From an uncultured Corynebacterium sp. (GTDB lineage Bacteria > Actinomycetota > Actinomycetes > Mycobacteriales > Mycobacteriaceae), in assembly GCF_946222835.1 (NCBI RefSeq), contig NZ_CAMIHD010000009.1:32612-96611 (forward strand): a DNA stretch of 64,000 nt, in the 5' to 3' direction. Below are positions 25,693 to 34,362 of this stretch, piece by piece (the first letter of the stretch is position 1; each line of letters starts with the position of its first letter). The notes under the pieces were generated by a model that had not been told where the DNA came from, made no database searches, and saw nothing but the letters and a program-made list of their open reading frames with translations. A program made the position numbers and the translations under genes.

Positions 25693-26472
25693 TCAAGCAA
25701 TTTGCGGACCGAGAAAGCGCGCGGCAAGGCGGGCAAAGGCTTCCGGATCGCCGGTCGATTCAAAGGTGTGGACCGGGTGATTATCTGCAGGGGCCAACAT
25801 ATCCGTTTCCGTGAGAATCCGCATGACGTCCTTGGTGGTCTCCTCTGAGGAGGTCACCAGCGCGACATTGTCTCCCATCGCCAGTTGGATAATGCCGGTC
25901 AACAACGGATAGTGTGTACAACCCAAAACCAGCGTGTCTACTCCTTGGGCCTGCAGCGGGGCCAGATAGCCCTCAGCGACGCCGAGGATTTGGCGGCCGG
26001 CAGTAATGCCGCGCTCGACAAAAGGAACAAAATCCGGGCAAGCGGTAGCAAAGGCCTGCACCTTGGGGTTGAGCGCGAAAAGATCTTGGTAGGCACCGGA
26101 CTTAATGGTGCCTTCGGTACCGATGACGCCGATTTTTCCGTTGCGCGTGGTAGACATGGCGCGGCGCACCGCGGGGCGAATGACTTCCACGATGGGGATA
26201 TCGTAGCGCTCGCGCGCATCGTGCAAGAAAGCAGCGGTGGCGGTATTGCACGCGATGACTAACATCTTGCAGCCGCGCTCCACGAGCCTGTCAGCCACGT
26301 CCTGAGAAAAGGCACGGACTTCAGAGATAGGCCGCGGGCCGTAGGGGCTATGGGCGGTATCGCCGGTATAGATGACGGATTCGTGCGGCAGCTGTTCCAT
26401 AACCGCGCGTGCCACGGTGAGCCCGCCCACTCCGGAATCAAAGATGCCGATGGGAGAGGTTGCAGAAGGCAT
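25693..26472 (-). CDS. murI: Glutamate racemase
   Basis: Cofactor-independent racemase that supplies D-glutamate for peptidoglycan. 259 residues with both catalytic cysteines: VIACNTATAAFL and LGCTHYPLLTGI, plus GIFDSGVGGLTVARAV at the N-terminus and TGDTAHSPYGPRP. The start overlaps the rhomboid stop by one base. It is part of the conserved run rhomboid-murI-MBL-rph-rdgB. Confidence 0.96.
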   Translation of the reverse strand: MPSATSPIGIFDSGVGGLTVARAVMEQLPHESVIYTGDTAHSPYGPRPISEVRAFSQDVADRLVERGCKMLVIACNTATAAFLHDARERYDIPIVEVIRPAVRRAMSTTRNGKIGVIGTEGTIKSGAYQDLFALNPKVQAFATACPDFVPFVERGITAGRQILGVAEGYLAPLQAQGVDTLVLGCTHYPLLTGIIQLAMGDNVALVTSSEETTKDVMRILTETDMLAPADNHPVHTFESTGDPEAFARLAARFLGPQIA

Positions 26473-27137
26473 TAACGCTTCACTGCCTTTACCGGATCGT
26501 CCGAAGTGATGGTCATGCCGGCCAATATGCCGCCAATGGCGCCGAAGAGGTGCCCCTGCCAGCTCACGCCCTCATATACGGGCAACACGCCCCATACCAG
26601 ACCGGAGTAGGCGAAGCCAAGCACGATGCCCAAGATAGTCTGGATAAGCGAGCGATTAAAAACCCCGCGCACAATTAGATACGCTAGCCAGCCATAGACC
26701 AAGCTGGAAGCCCCGATATGGGAGGTACCGGGGCCGCCGATGAACCAGGTGCCAAGGCCTGCGACCAGCGTCGTAATCAGGGTAACTTCCCACCAAGCCT
26801 TGCGGCCGGACAGGCCGATGAGGAAGCAGAAAATGGCACCAGGCACCGAGTTGGACATGAGATGCTCAAAATTTGCGTGCAGCAGTGGGGCGGTAAAAAT
26901 TCCCCAGATGCCGTTGAAATCCAGCGGACGGATGCCGTAATCAGATAGCTGGCCGCCAAAGATTAAGGCATTAATAAAGTGGACCGCCCACTCCACCACC
27001 AGGAAGCCAAAAGCTATAGAAAAGCCGGTGGTGATGCGGCCGCTGCGTGTGTAATTCTTAGAATCGCCGCGGTTGACCTGGCCGGCGGGCGCGGGCCGGT
27101 AGTTAGATATTCCACCTGAAGTCATAATGCGACTCAT
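26472..27137 (-). CDS. Rhomboid intramembrane serine protease
   Basis: 221 residues with six hydrophobic segments. The catalytic serine is in HIGASSLVYGWLAYL (GxSx) and the partner histidine in GHLFGAIGGILAG near the C-terminus; HANFEHLMSNS is the conserved HxxxxHxxxN helix. This is the Rv1337-like member found next to murI in Actinobacteria. The ATG at 27137 begins one base after the P1-peptidase stop; ATG four codons on is an alternative. Substrates are not known. Confidence 0.9.
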   Translation of the reverse strand: MSRIMTSGGISNYRPAPAGQVNRGDSKNYTRSGRITTGFSIAFGFLVVEWAVHFINALIFGGQLSDYGIRPLDFNGIWGIFTAPLLHANFEHLMSNSVPGAIFCFLIGLSGRKAWWEVTLITTLVAGLGTWFIGGPGTSHIGASSLVYGWLAYLIVRGVFNRSLIQTILGIVLGFAYSGLVWGVLPVYEGVSWQGHLFGAIGGILAGMTITSDDPVKAVKR

Positions 27138-27138
27138 C

Positions 27139-28065
27139 TTAGTCGAGCAGATCGCGGTATGCGCTCAAGCCCAGGCCCGGCTCGGCGGCGGCAACCGCGT
27201 TGGCAATGGCTTCTTCCACGGCATCGGCGGCCGCGGTGCAAAGTTGGGCCATCATCTGCGTACTGAGTTCGGCCGGGCGCTGCGCGGTGGACAAGGCAAA
27301 AATGGTGTCCCCGTCCAGCGGCGAGTGTGCAGGCCGCACCGCGCGGGCGATGCCATCGTGCGCGGTCATGGCCAAGCGCTGGGCTTGGGCGGTGGTGACG
27401 GGGGCGTCGGTTAGCACGGCGCCAATGGTGGTATTGAGCTTGGCCTCCGCAGGGTGTGGCAAGGCGCGGTAGGCTGCGGCATTGACCGGGGTGCGACCCG
27501 GCGCGCCGTAGAGTCGGCCGGATTGCGGCTTGATGACCTCGCCCACAGGGTTGGCAACCATTGCGGCGCTCACCTCATAATTTTCTACCCGGCGCGTCGC
27601 TAGGCCGAAACCACCCCGCAACTTACCGGCGGTAGCTCCCACTCCGGCGCCCACCGAGCCCATAGATTCATCGCTACCAGAAAGGGCGGCTCGTAGCGCG
27701 GCTGCGCCTTCTTCGGGCCCGGGGCGGGCAGGCCCGACCAAAAGGTCGAAAATGACGGCACCGGGGACGATGGGCACGCGCGGGCCGGGCTTGTCCTCGC
27801 CAAAGACGGGGAAGCCAATCTCCTGCTCTGCCAGCTCATTCATCACGCCGTCGGCAGCTGCTAGGCCGAAGGCAGAACCGCCCGCCAACACCACTGCGTG
27901 AACCCGCTCGACCGTATTATGCGGCTGCAAGAGGTCCGTTTCGCGGGTGCCTGGTCCGCCGCCGCGCACGTCGACGCTGCCGAGCGCCCCATCCGGCCCA
28001 CAATAAAGCACCGTGACGCCGGTATCGGTGCCGCTAAAATGCCCGATGCTAATGCCACCCAGCAT
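27139..28065 (-). CDS. P1 family (DmpA-like) peptidase
   Basis: N-terminal-nucleophile aminopeptidase of family S58, made as a precursor that cleaves itself before a Ser/Thr. The 308 residues include TVLYCGPDGALGSVDVRGG, AVVLAGGSAFGLAAADGV, GSVGAGVGATAGKLRGG and LNTTIGAVLTDAPV, where the nucleophile is expected. The ATG at 28065 shares its A with the stop of the DUF2017 gene (TAATG), better supported than a start 16 codons upstream. Homologue of mycobacterial Rv1333. Substrate unknown. Confidence 0.9.
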   Translation of the reverse strand: MLGGISIGHFSGTDTGVTVLYCGPDGALGSVDVRGGGPGTRETDLLQPHNTVERVHAVVLAGGSAFGLAAADGVMNELAEQEIGFPVFGEDKPGPRVPIVPGAVIFDLLVGPARPGPEEGAAALRAALSGSDESMGSVGAGVGATAGKLRGGFGLATRRVENYEVSAAMVANPVGEVIKPQSGRLYGAPGRTPVNAAAYRALPHPAEAKLNTTIGAVLTDAPVTTAQAQRLAMTAHDGIARAVRPAHSPLDGDTIFALSTAQRPAELSTQMMAQLCTAAADAVEEAIANAVAAAEPGLGLSAYRDLLD

Positions 28066-28601
28066 TAATCCATCAGCACCTGAAGCAGCGAATCCTGGCA
28101 AAAGGCCAGCCACTCCACGAGGCTATCGCGGTCAAACATCAGGTTGTCATCAGAAACATCGCCCGCCGCAACGTAGAGGCGCAGATCGTTTAGGCCGGCA
28201 ACGAAGGCGTGAGCCTCCTGCTCACTAATGGCGACCTCTACCCCGCCGGTGGGGCCGAGGGCAGTGCCGATCACCTGAAGGTTTTCCAACTTGGCACGCG
28301 CAATGTCATTCTCGTGCAGCGAGCGCAACAATGAGGCATCACCTTCATACTCCTCGTCACCGGGCATTTCGAAATCCGGGAAGAGGCGGGCCAGCGAGGG
28401 GTCCTCCGGAGCCTCGGTGTGGCCGGTCGGCATGTCCAGCATCTCCGCCAGCTCATCCTTGGGCGCGGATTGGGCGCGCTTAATGATTGCCTCGGAGACG
28501 GTAGCGGTGAGATCTCCCAATACCTCGCGCTCCATCGGCTCGAATACAGCCGTGATCTTCGGCGCACGCATGAGGGATTTCTTTTTCTTCCACGGTTGCA
28601 T
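28065..28601 (-). CDS. DUF2017 protein
   Basis: A soluble protein of 178 residues, acidic in the middle. PMEREVLGDLTATVSEAIIKR, LARLFPDFEMPGDEE and LRLYVAAGDVSDD match DUF2017, an actinobacterial family always found beside clpS (Rv1332 in M. tuberculosis). No catalytic motif is visible. The start lies four bases from the clpS stop. The constant pairing with clpS suggests a link to Clp proteolysis, but no function is established. Confidence 0.88.
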   Translation of the reverse strand: MQPWKKKKSLMRAPKITAVFEPMEREVLGDLTATVSEAIIKRAQSAPKDELAEMLDMPTGHTEAPEDPSLARLFPDFEMPGDEEYEGDASLLRSLHENDIARAKLENLQVIGTALGPTGGVEVAISEQEAHAFVAGLNDLRLYVAAGDVSDDNLMFDRDSLVEWLAFCQDSLLQVLMD

Positions 28602-28605
28602 TTAG

Positions 28606-28932
28606 TTAACCTGCCTGCTGCATCGTTGCCCACAGCCCCGCGATCTGGAGCTTTTTCACGTCCGCTTCAATCTTGTCACGCTCGCCGCTGGATACGGCAG
28701 CCTTGCCCTCGGTATGGACCTGCATCATGAGTTCATTGGCCCGCTTTTTGTCGTATCCCAAAACGGTTTGAAATACATAGGACACGTAGCTCATTAGATT
28801 GACGGGGTCATCCCAGACGATGCACATCCACGGCAGGTTCTCGCTCGTGGCCACGTCTACTTCGAGTTCTTCATCCAATTCGGGCGTAGCCATGGGAGAG
28901 CTCATCCGGACTACGGGAAATTGCGCCTTCAT
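28606..28932 (-). CDS. clpS: ATP-dependent Clp protease adaptor
   Basis: Recognises N-degron substrates and hands them to ClpC/ClpA. The core WMCIVWDDPVNLMSYVSYVF holds the conserved DDP-x-N-x-M motif, followed by KKRANELMMQVHTEGKA with the ClpS-specific M-x2-H-x2-G. I chose the ATG at 28932 (108 residues); ATG at 28905 (MSSPMATPEL) is nearly as likely. First gene of clpS-DUF2017-P1 peptidase-rhomboid-murI-MBL-rph-rdgB on the minus strand. Divergent from pncB with about 120 bp between. Confidence 0.93.
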   Translation of the reverse strand: MKAQFPVVRMSSPMATPELDEELEVDVATSENLPWMCIVWDDPVNLMSYVSYVFQTVLGYDKKRANELMMQVHTEGKAAVSSGERDKIEADVKKLQIAGLWATMQQAG

Positions 28933-29041
28933 GCCTTCTAGCCTAACCATATTTCGGAATTTATTGTGGGCCCGGGCATTCTGGCTCAAGTCATTCCGGC
29001 GGGAAAGGATCTAAACCCCTGAAAAACACCTAGTCAGAGGG

Positions 29042-29047
29042 TAAAAT
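29042..29047 (+). promoter_or_regulatory. -10 box of pncB, leaderless
   Basis: TAAAAT ends seven bases before the GTG at 29055, consistent with a transcript starting at the initiator codon. Confidence 0.5.
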
Positions 29048-29054
29048 CACTCCC

Positions 29055-30383
29055 GTGAATGACAAAGCTATCCCTAATGATCGCTCTACTGCACTGCTCA
29101 CAGATAAATATGAGCTGACCATGCTCCAGGCCGCGCTGCGGGACGGCTCGGCAAACCGTCAGGTCACCTGCGAGGTATTCGGACGCCGCCTGCCCAATGA
29201 ACGCCGCTACGGCGTGGTGGCCGGCACCGAGCGTGTCCTGCGCGCAGTGGAAGATTTCCGCTTTTCGGCTAATCAATTGGCGGAGATGGACTTCTTGGAT
29301 GAGAAAACCAAGGAGTACCTGCGCCACTACCGTTTTTCGGGCCAGATCGATGGCTACCGCGAGGGTGAACTCTATTTCCCCAACTCCCCCATCTTGACGG
29401 TGCGCGGCACCTTTGGAGAGTGTCTCATTCTGGAGACCGTCATCTTATCCATCATGAATGCCGATTCCGCAGTGGCCTCGGCTGCCTCCCGCATGGTCAC
29501 GGCCGCCGACGGCCGGCCCATCATCGAGATGGGCTCACGCCGCACCCACGAGTATGCGGCGGTGACCTCCGCCCGCGCGGCCTACCTGGCCGGATTCGAT
29601 GCTACTTCCAACTTAGAGGCGGGCTACCGCTACGGCATCCCGGTTTCCGGCACCGCGGCTCACTCGTGGACCTTGGCACACACCAACCCTGACGGCACTC
29701 CGAACGAAGAGGCCGCCTTCCGCTCCCAGATCGACACCCTTGGCGTGGACACCACTTTGCTAGTTGATACTTATGACATCACTAAGGGCGTAGAAACCGC
29801 CGTCAAGGTCGGCGGTCCGAAGCTCGGCGGCGTTCGCATCGATTCCGGTGACCTCGGTGCGGTGACCCGCCGCGTGCGCAAGCAACTGGATGATTTGGGC
29901 AACCACAACACCAATATCGTGGTCTCTTCCGACCTCGACGAGTTCGCCATCGCCGGCCTACGCGGCGATCCGGTAGATGTCTACGGCGTCGGCACATCCG
30001 TGGTGACTGGCTCTGGTGCCCCTACCGCCGGCATGGTCTACAAGGTCGTAGAGGTAGATGGCATTCCGGTGGCAAAGCGCTCTACTTCCAAGCAATCCGT
30101 GGCCGGTGCCAAACGCGCGCTGCGCACCTACCGCTCCTCCGGCGTGGCTGTGGAGGAAATCGTCTACCCATACGACGCCCCAGCCCCAGATACCGGCCAG
30201 CTCAAAACCCGAGAGATGACCATTCCTCTTATGCGCGATGGACACATCGTTGACGACCTGCCAGATCTGCATGCCTCCCGCGAATATTTGAACCAGGCCC
30301 GCAAAACCCTGCCATGGGAAGGCCTGGCGCTCTCCCGCGATGAAGCGGCAGTGCCCACGCGGATGGTGGGCTTTAAAAAGTAG
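29055..30383 (+). CDS. pncB: Nicotinate phosphoribosyltransferase
   Basis: First step of nicotinate salvage to NAD: nicotinate + PRPP + ATP. 442 residues. Seen: TALLTDKYELTMLQAALRDG at the N-terminus, the GSRRTHEYAA segment with the phosphorylated-His context, SGTAAHSWTLAH, LVDTYDITKGVE, GVRIDSGDLGAVTRRVR and GAPTAGMVYKVVEV. GTG start at 29055, probably leaderless. nadE at 44193 acts later in the same NAD route. The gene is next to a DinG-like helicase as in other corynebacteria. Confidence 0.95.
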   Translation: MNDKAIPNDRSTALLTDKYELTMLQAALRDGSANRQVTCEVFGRRLPNERRYGVVAGTERVLRAVEDFRFSANQLAEMDFLDEKTKEYLRHYRFSGQIDGYREGELYFPNSPILTVRGTFGECLILETVILSIMNADSAVASAASRMVTAADGRPIIEMGSRRTHEYAAVTSARAAYLAGFDATSNLEAGYRYGIPVSGTAAHSWTLAHTNPDGTPNEEAAFRSQIDTLGVDTTLLVDTYDITKGVETAVKVGGPKLGGVRIDSGDLGAVTRRVRKQLDDLGNHNTNIVVSSDLDEFAIAGLRGDPVDVYGVGTSVVTGSGAPTAGMVYKVVEVDGIPVAKRSTSKQSVAGAKRALRTYRSSGVAVEEIVYPYDAPAPDTGQLKTREMTIPLMRDGHIVDDLPDLHASREYLNQARKTLPWEGLALSRDEAAVPTRMVGFKK

Positions 30384-30401
30384 GCCGCTAGACTGTGTGG
30401 G

Positions 30402-32381
30402 ATGAGTGAGCACGCAGATGAGCCTTTAAACCTCGACACGGAAACGCTGCTGGACAAGGCAGTTGACGCGCTGGGCGGCAGCCGGCGCGACGGTCAGGTG
30501 CGTATGGCTACGGCCGTTTCGGCCGCCCTCGAGAAGGAGCGCCACCTAGCGGTGCAGGCCGGTACCGGTACTGGTAAATCCTTGGCTTACTTGGTCCCGG
30601 CTATCCGGCATGCAATGAACTCGGGGTCCACTGTCATCGTGTCCACCGCTACCCTGGCCTTACAGCGTCAGCTGGTGGAGCGCGATCTCCCGCGGCTCAC
30701 GGAGGCCCTCGCCCCCGTCATGGAACGCACGCCCACCTTCGCCATTATGAAGGGCCGCAATAATTACCTGTGCATGAATAAGATTGCGGCTACCCCGGAT
30801 GACCCAGAAGCTCTTATCGACGAATCCGAGATTTCCCACCGCGGCAAAGCCGTACGCCGCATCCACGAATGGGCGCAGGAAACCGAAACTGGTGACCGGG
30901 ATGATCTAGAGCCGGGCGTTCCGGACTTGGTGTGGCGGGCGGTATCCGTAACCTCCAACGAGTGCTTGGGCGCTTCCCGCTGCCCGCACGGGCCCGACTG
31001 TTTTGCGGAGGAAGCCCGCAGGGCGGCTGCCGACGTCGATATCGTCGTCACCAACCACGCCATGCTTGCCATTGACGCGGTTTCGGAGGCTAATATCTTG
31101 CCGGAGCACGACGTGGCCATTATCGACGAGGCCCACGAGCTCGACGGCCGCATTACCTCCGTGTCCACCGCAGAGATTACTACCCGCGCCATCAAAATGG
31201 CAGCCAACCGCGCGAAGTCTCTCGGAAATGCCGGCAACCTCTCCGACCTGGCAGAGGAATTTGATGACCTGATGAAAATTCAGGAGCCGGGCAGGTGGAC
31301 CGATTTGGATGAAACCTCGCAGGCACACCTGCGCGCGCTTGCCGATGAATTCCTGCGCGTTAAGTCCCTCATCTCTCGCGCACCAGAAGGCGAGGCCACC
31401 GATGACCCAGAAAAGAACGCCGAGCGCCAGAACTTAAGCAATCACCTCTCCGACCTCGCGCAGGCCGTAGCGCGCATGCTGGAGGCCTTCGCCACCGATG
31501 ACCCGGCGCAACAAGACGACGTAGTCTGGCTAGAGCGCGATCCGCGCAGCGACGCCGAGACCCTCGCCGTGGCACCCCTGTCCATCGCCCACATGCTGCG
31601 CGAGAATCTCTTCGGGGAACAAACAGTGGTGCTTACTTCGGCCACCCTCGCCCTCGGTGGCCGCTTCGATGCCATGGCCGCCCAGTGGGGCATGCCGAGC
31701 GGCACCTATGACACCTTGGACGCAGGCACGCCCTTTGACCCGGCCAAGTCCGGTATTTTGTACACAGCCAAGCACCTGCCTGCTCCTGGTCGCGATGGCC
31801 TGCCCAAAGAAACGATTGATGAGATTTACGAGCTCATCATGGCTGCCGGCGGGCGCACTCTCGGGTTGTTTTCCTCCCGCCGGGCCGCGGAAGAAGCAGC
31901 CACCGCGCTTAAACCGCGTATTCCCTTTGACCTTTTCGTGCAAGGTGAGGATTCCATCGGCGCACTGGTAGAGAAATTCTCCCAAAAGGAAAACTCCTGC
32001 CTCTTCGGCACCCTCACCCTGTGGCAGGGCGTGGACGTGCCGGGGCCGGCGTGCTCGCTGGTTATCATCGACCGCATTCCTTTTCCCCGCCCAGATGATC
32101 CCCTCATGCAGGCGCGCGCCCAAGCAGCCGATGCCGCGGGACGTTCCGGGTTCATGGAGGTCTCCGCCAACCATGCCGCCCTGCTCATGGCGCAGGGCGC
32201 GGGACGCCTGCTGCGCCACGTCTCCGACCGCGGCGTGGTGGCTGTGCTCGATAACCGTTTGGAATATAAGCGCTATGGCAGCTTCCTCAAGGCCTCTATG
32301 CCGCGTTTTTGGCAAACCACCGATGCGGACACGGTGCGTGGCGCGCTTAAGCGATTGGTCGCCGCAGGGCGCACACGGTAG
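30402..32381 (+). CDS. DinG/XPD-like ATP-dependent DNA helicase
   Basis: Superfamily 2 helicase of 659 residues. Walker A in VQAGTGTGKSLAYLVPAI, the FeS-cluster cysteines in NNYLCMNKI, NECLGASRCPHGPDC, DEAHELDG for motif II, LTSATLALGG (motif III) and QGVDVPGPACSLVIIDRIPFPRPD towards the end. Family members unwind 5'-3' on DNA and resolve R-loops or G-quadruplexes. No exonuclease domain. Its 3' end overlaps the convergent Pth2 gene by 35 bases. 18 bp separates it from pncB, so the two may be co-transcribed. Confidence 0.92.
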   Translation: MSEHADEPLNLDTETLLDKAVDALGGSRRDGQVRMATAVSAALEKERHLAVQAGTGTGKSLAYLVPAIRHAMNSGSTVIVSTATLALQRQLVERDLPRLTEALAPVMERTPTFAIMKGRNNYLCMNKIAATPDDPEALIDESEISHRGKAVRRIHEWAQETETGDRDDLEPGVPDLVWRAVSVTSNECLGASRCPHGPDCFAEEARRAAADVDIVVTNHAMLAIDAVSEANILPEHDVAIIDEAHELDGRITSVSTAEITTRAIKMAANRAKSLGNAGNLSDLAEEFDDLMKIQEPGRWTDLDETSQAHLRALADEFLRVKSLISRAPEGEATDDPEKNAERQNLSNHLSDLAQAVARMLEAFATDDPAQQDDVVWLERDPRSDAETLAVAPLSIAHMLRENLFGEQTVVLTSATLALGGRFDAMAAQWGMPSGTYDTLDAGTPFDPAKSGILYTAKHLPAPGRDGLPKETIDEIYELIMAAGGRTLGLFSSRRAAEEAATALKPRIPFDLFVQGEDSIGALVEKFSQKENSCLFGTLTLWQGVDVPGPACSLVIIDRIPFPRPDDPLMQARAQAADAAGRSGFMEVSANHAALLMAQGAGRLLRHVSDRGVVAVLDNRLEYKRYGSFLKASMPRFWQTTDADTVRGALKRLVAAGRTR

Positions 32382-33084
32382 CCGAGTCGGGCGCAATTTC
32401 CGTAAATCCAGCGTCCACGATGACCACCGCACCGTCCTGTGCACAGGCGGTGCGAAAATCTATCCCGGACACCTCGCGGACAGAAAGCTCAAAACCGGTT
32501 TCCGCCCAGTCGCGCGCTTCATCCACCGACATTGCTGCGGCCAGCATCATCGACCCGTGGCCTACCTGTGCCGCGGCCTTGCCCGCAGACATGTCGAGGC
32601 TGCGGTCGACGTAGATAACTGGGACATCGCCAAGCGGGGCTCCGGGCTCGTCATAGGCAAGGTCGGTGTGGCCAATCTGCAGCTTGGCAATGAGCGGATC
32701 CACCTCCCCTACGGCGGAGGGCGCAAAGGCGCGGGCGCGGTCCGCCACGGTCACACCGGGCAGGTTTTGCACGTCGCGCCAAGCTTTATTACGTGCGCGG
32801 CGGGCAATCTTGCGGATGCGATGGCCATACCACTGGCCCAATGCCTGAGCGAATGCCCCGTTCTCGCCCGCGCGTTCGTCTAAGCACACCGCCACGACGG
32901 CGCGTGCGGCCGCCTCCAGCACCTCCGTGCGTGCCGGTGACTCTTGCTTTGGCAGGTTCAGAGCAATCTGCATGGCTTGGACGGTGGCGGGCTCGTCCGG
33001 ATTTTCTGGGTCATCGCGCCAGGAGCGCGAATCGCACGCTGCTACCAAGCGTTGGTGGGCGGTCTCAAACTTATCCACGAACAA
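32347..33084 (-). CDS. Pth2-type peptidyl-tRNA hydrolase domain protein
   Basis: 245 residues. The last 110 (from VIYVDRSLDMSAGKAAAQVGHG through FRTACAQDGAVVIVDAGFTEIAPDS) match Pth2, the archaeal/eukaryotic type of peptidyl-tRNA hydrolase, which differs from the usual bacterial Pth. The first 120 residues are helical and of unknown function (RLVAACDSRSWRDDPENPDEP). Occurrence in Actinobacteria is known to annotators but little studied; an activity on peptidyl-tRNA is family inference. Overlaps serB by 14 bases at its start, so the two genes are coupled. Confidence 0.82.
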   Translation of the reverse strand: MFVDKFETAHQRLVAACDSRSWRDDPENPDEPATVQAMQIALNLPKQESPARTEVLEAAARAVVAVCLDERAGENGAFAQALGQWYGHRIRKIARRARNKAWRDVQNLPGVTVADRARAFAPSAVGEVDPLIAKLQIGHTDLAYDEPGAPLGDVPVIYVDRSLDMSAGKAAAQVGHGSMMLAAAMSVDEARDWAETGFELSVREVSGIDFRTACAQDGAVVIVDAGFTEIAPDSATVCALRRPIA

Positions 33085-34252
33085 CCTCCTCGGCCGGGAT
33101 GCCCAAAATCTGTAATACCTCGTCCAACCGCCGATGGTTCACGGAGGTATCTGCTACTTCTTGCAGCGCCGGCTTAGCATTGAAGGCAATACCCAGCCCC
33201 GCGGCGGTAATCATATCGATGTCATTGGCGCCATCGCCCACGGCGACAGTCTGCCGCATGGCGACGCCGGAATCTGCGGCGAATTCCCGCAGGAATTCTT
33301 CCTTGGCCTTGCGGTCAACCACCCTGCCTATTACCCGGCCGCTAAGCTTTCCATCTACGATTTCCAATGTATTTGCGCGGACATAGTCCAATTCCATCTC
33401 CGCAGCCAGGCCCTCCAGAACTTCAATGAAGCCGCCGGAGACCACAGCGGTGCGGTAGCCAATGCGGTTGAGCGTCGCAATGGTCTCTCGGGCGCCAGGG
33501 GTCAGCTGAATCTCCCGCGCCACCTCATCGATGACGGAGGCATCCAGACCGGCTAGCACGGCGACGCGCTCGCGCAGGGAAGCCTCAAAGTCCAGCTCTC
33601 CCCGCATTGCCCGCGCAGTCACGGCAGCCACCTCTTCTTCCTTTCTGGCATGAGCGGCCAGCATTTCAATGACTTCACCTTGGATCAGGGTGCTATCGCA
33701 GTCGAAACAGACCAGGCGCTTGGAGCGCCGGCCCAGACCCGCAGGCTCAATAGCGATGTCGATACCGATCTGCTGTGCCAATTCCGCCAGTGCCTGGCGC
33801 ACGGGTGCAGCGGAACCATCTAGCGATAGGAATAGCTCCAACCCGGTCAACGGTGAGGTCGAAATTCCGCGGATGCGATCAATATTGGCATCGAAGTTGG
33901 CCAGTACGCGGGCGACTTCCTCCATGTGATGGGCGGAAACCTGCGTACCCATGAGGACCACCACATGGGTCGATCGGACTCGGGCGGAGGATTCTTCCTC
34001 CCGCAGGTCTACGGATACCTGCTGCCCATAAATGCTCAAGGTATTGCGCAGCCCCTGTGCAATTTGCTCGGCGCGCGCACCAGGAATGCGGGTATGGGCA
34101 GCGAGGGTGATGCGGCCGGAAAAGATGGCTTGTTCGACGTCGACAAGCGTGGCGTTATGGGACGCCAGAACGCGGAAAAAGGCCGCCGAGACCCCAGGCT
34201 TATCAGGCCCGCTGGTGGTGATGACTGCATTGGTATCAGCTTGAGTACTCAC
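33071..34252 (-). CDS. serB: Phosphoserine phosphatase with two ACT domains
   Basis: Last step of serine synthesis. Two N-terminal ACT regulatory domains (about residues 1-165, TTSGPDKPGVSAAFFRVLASH, THVVVLMGTQVSAHHM) are followed by a HAD phosphatase core: CFDCDSTLIQGEVIEML (DxDST), VVSGGFIEVLEGL, and VAVGDGANDIDMITAAG. 393 residues. I chose GTG at 34252: GATAAT sits seven bases upstream, so the message is probably leaderless; ATG at 34261 overlaps that box. ACT domains imply feedback by serine, as in mycobacterial SerB2. Confidence 0.94.
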   Translation of the reverse strand: MSTQADTNAVITTSGPDKPGVSAAFFRVLASHNATLVDVEQAIFSGRITLAAHTRIPGARAEQIAQGLRNTLSIYGQQVSVDLREEESSARVRSTHVVVLMGTQVSAHHMEEVARVLANFDANIDRIRGISTSPLTGLELFLSLDGSAAPVRQALAELAQQIGIDIAIEPAGLGRRSKRLVCFDCDSTLIQGEVIEMLAAHARKEEEVAAVTARAMRGELDFEASLRERVAVLAGLDASVIDEVAREIQLTPGARETIATLNRIGYRTAVVSGGFIEVLEGLAAEMELDYVRANTLEIVDGKLSGRVIGRVVDRKAKEEFLREFAADSGVAMRQTVAVGDGANDIDMITAAGLGIAFNAKPALQEVADTSVNHRRLDEVLQILGIPAEEVVRG

Positions 34253-34259
34253 GCCGCCC

Positions 34260-34265
34260 ATTATC
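34260..34265 (-). promoter_or_regulatory. -10 box of serB, leaderless
   Basis: GATAAT on the minus strand, seven bases before the GTG at 34252. The spacing and the following GGGC-GC sequence resemble the orn promoter. Confidence 0.45.
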
Positions 34266-34291
34266 GCACGTGGGGTACAGAAGATACGCCA

Positions 34292-34332
34292 AAGCCGCCT
34301 CCCGTGGCCCATTTAGGGCTGGGAGGCGGCTT
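34292..34332 (-). terminator. Terminator of ctaD
   Basis: GCCGCCTCCC and GGGAGGCGGC form a 10-bp perfect stem. The minus-strand T run is short (TTT). It lies between the ctaD stop and the serB promoter. Confidence 0.75.
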
Positions 34333-34362
34333 AAGTCAGGAGTTTGTGCGAGTTACTTCGCT

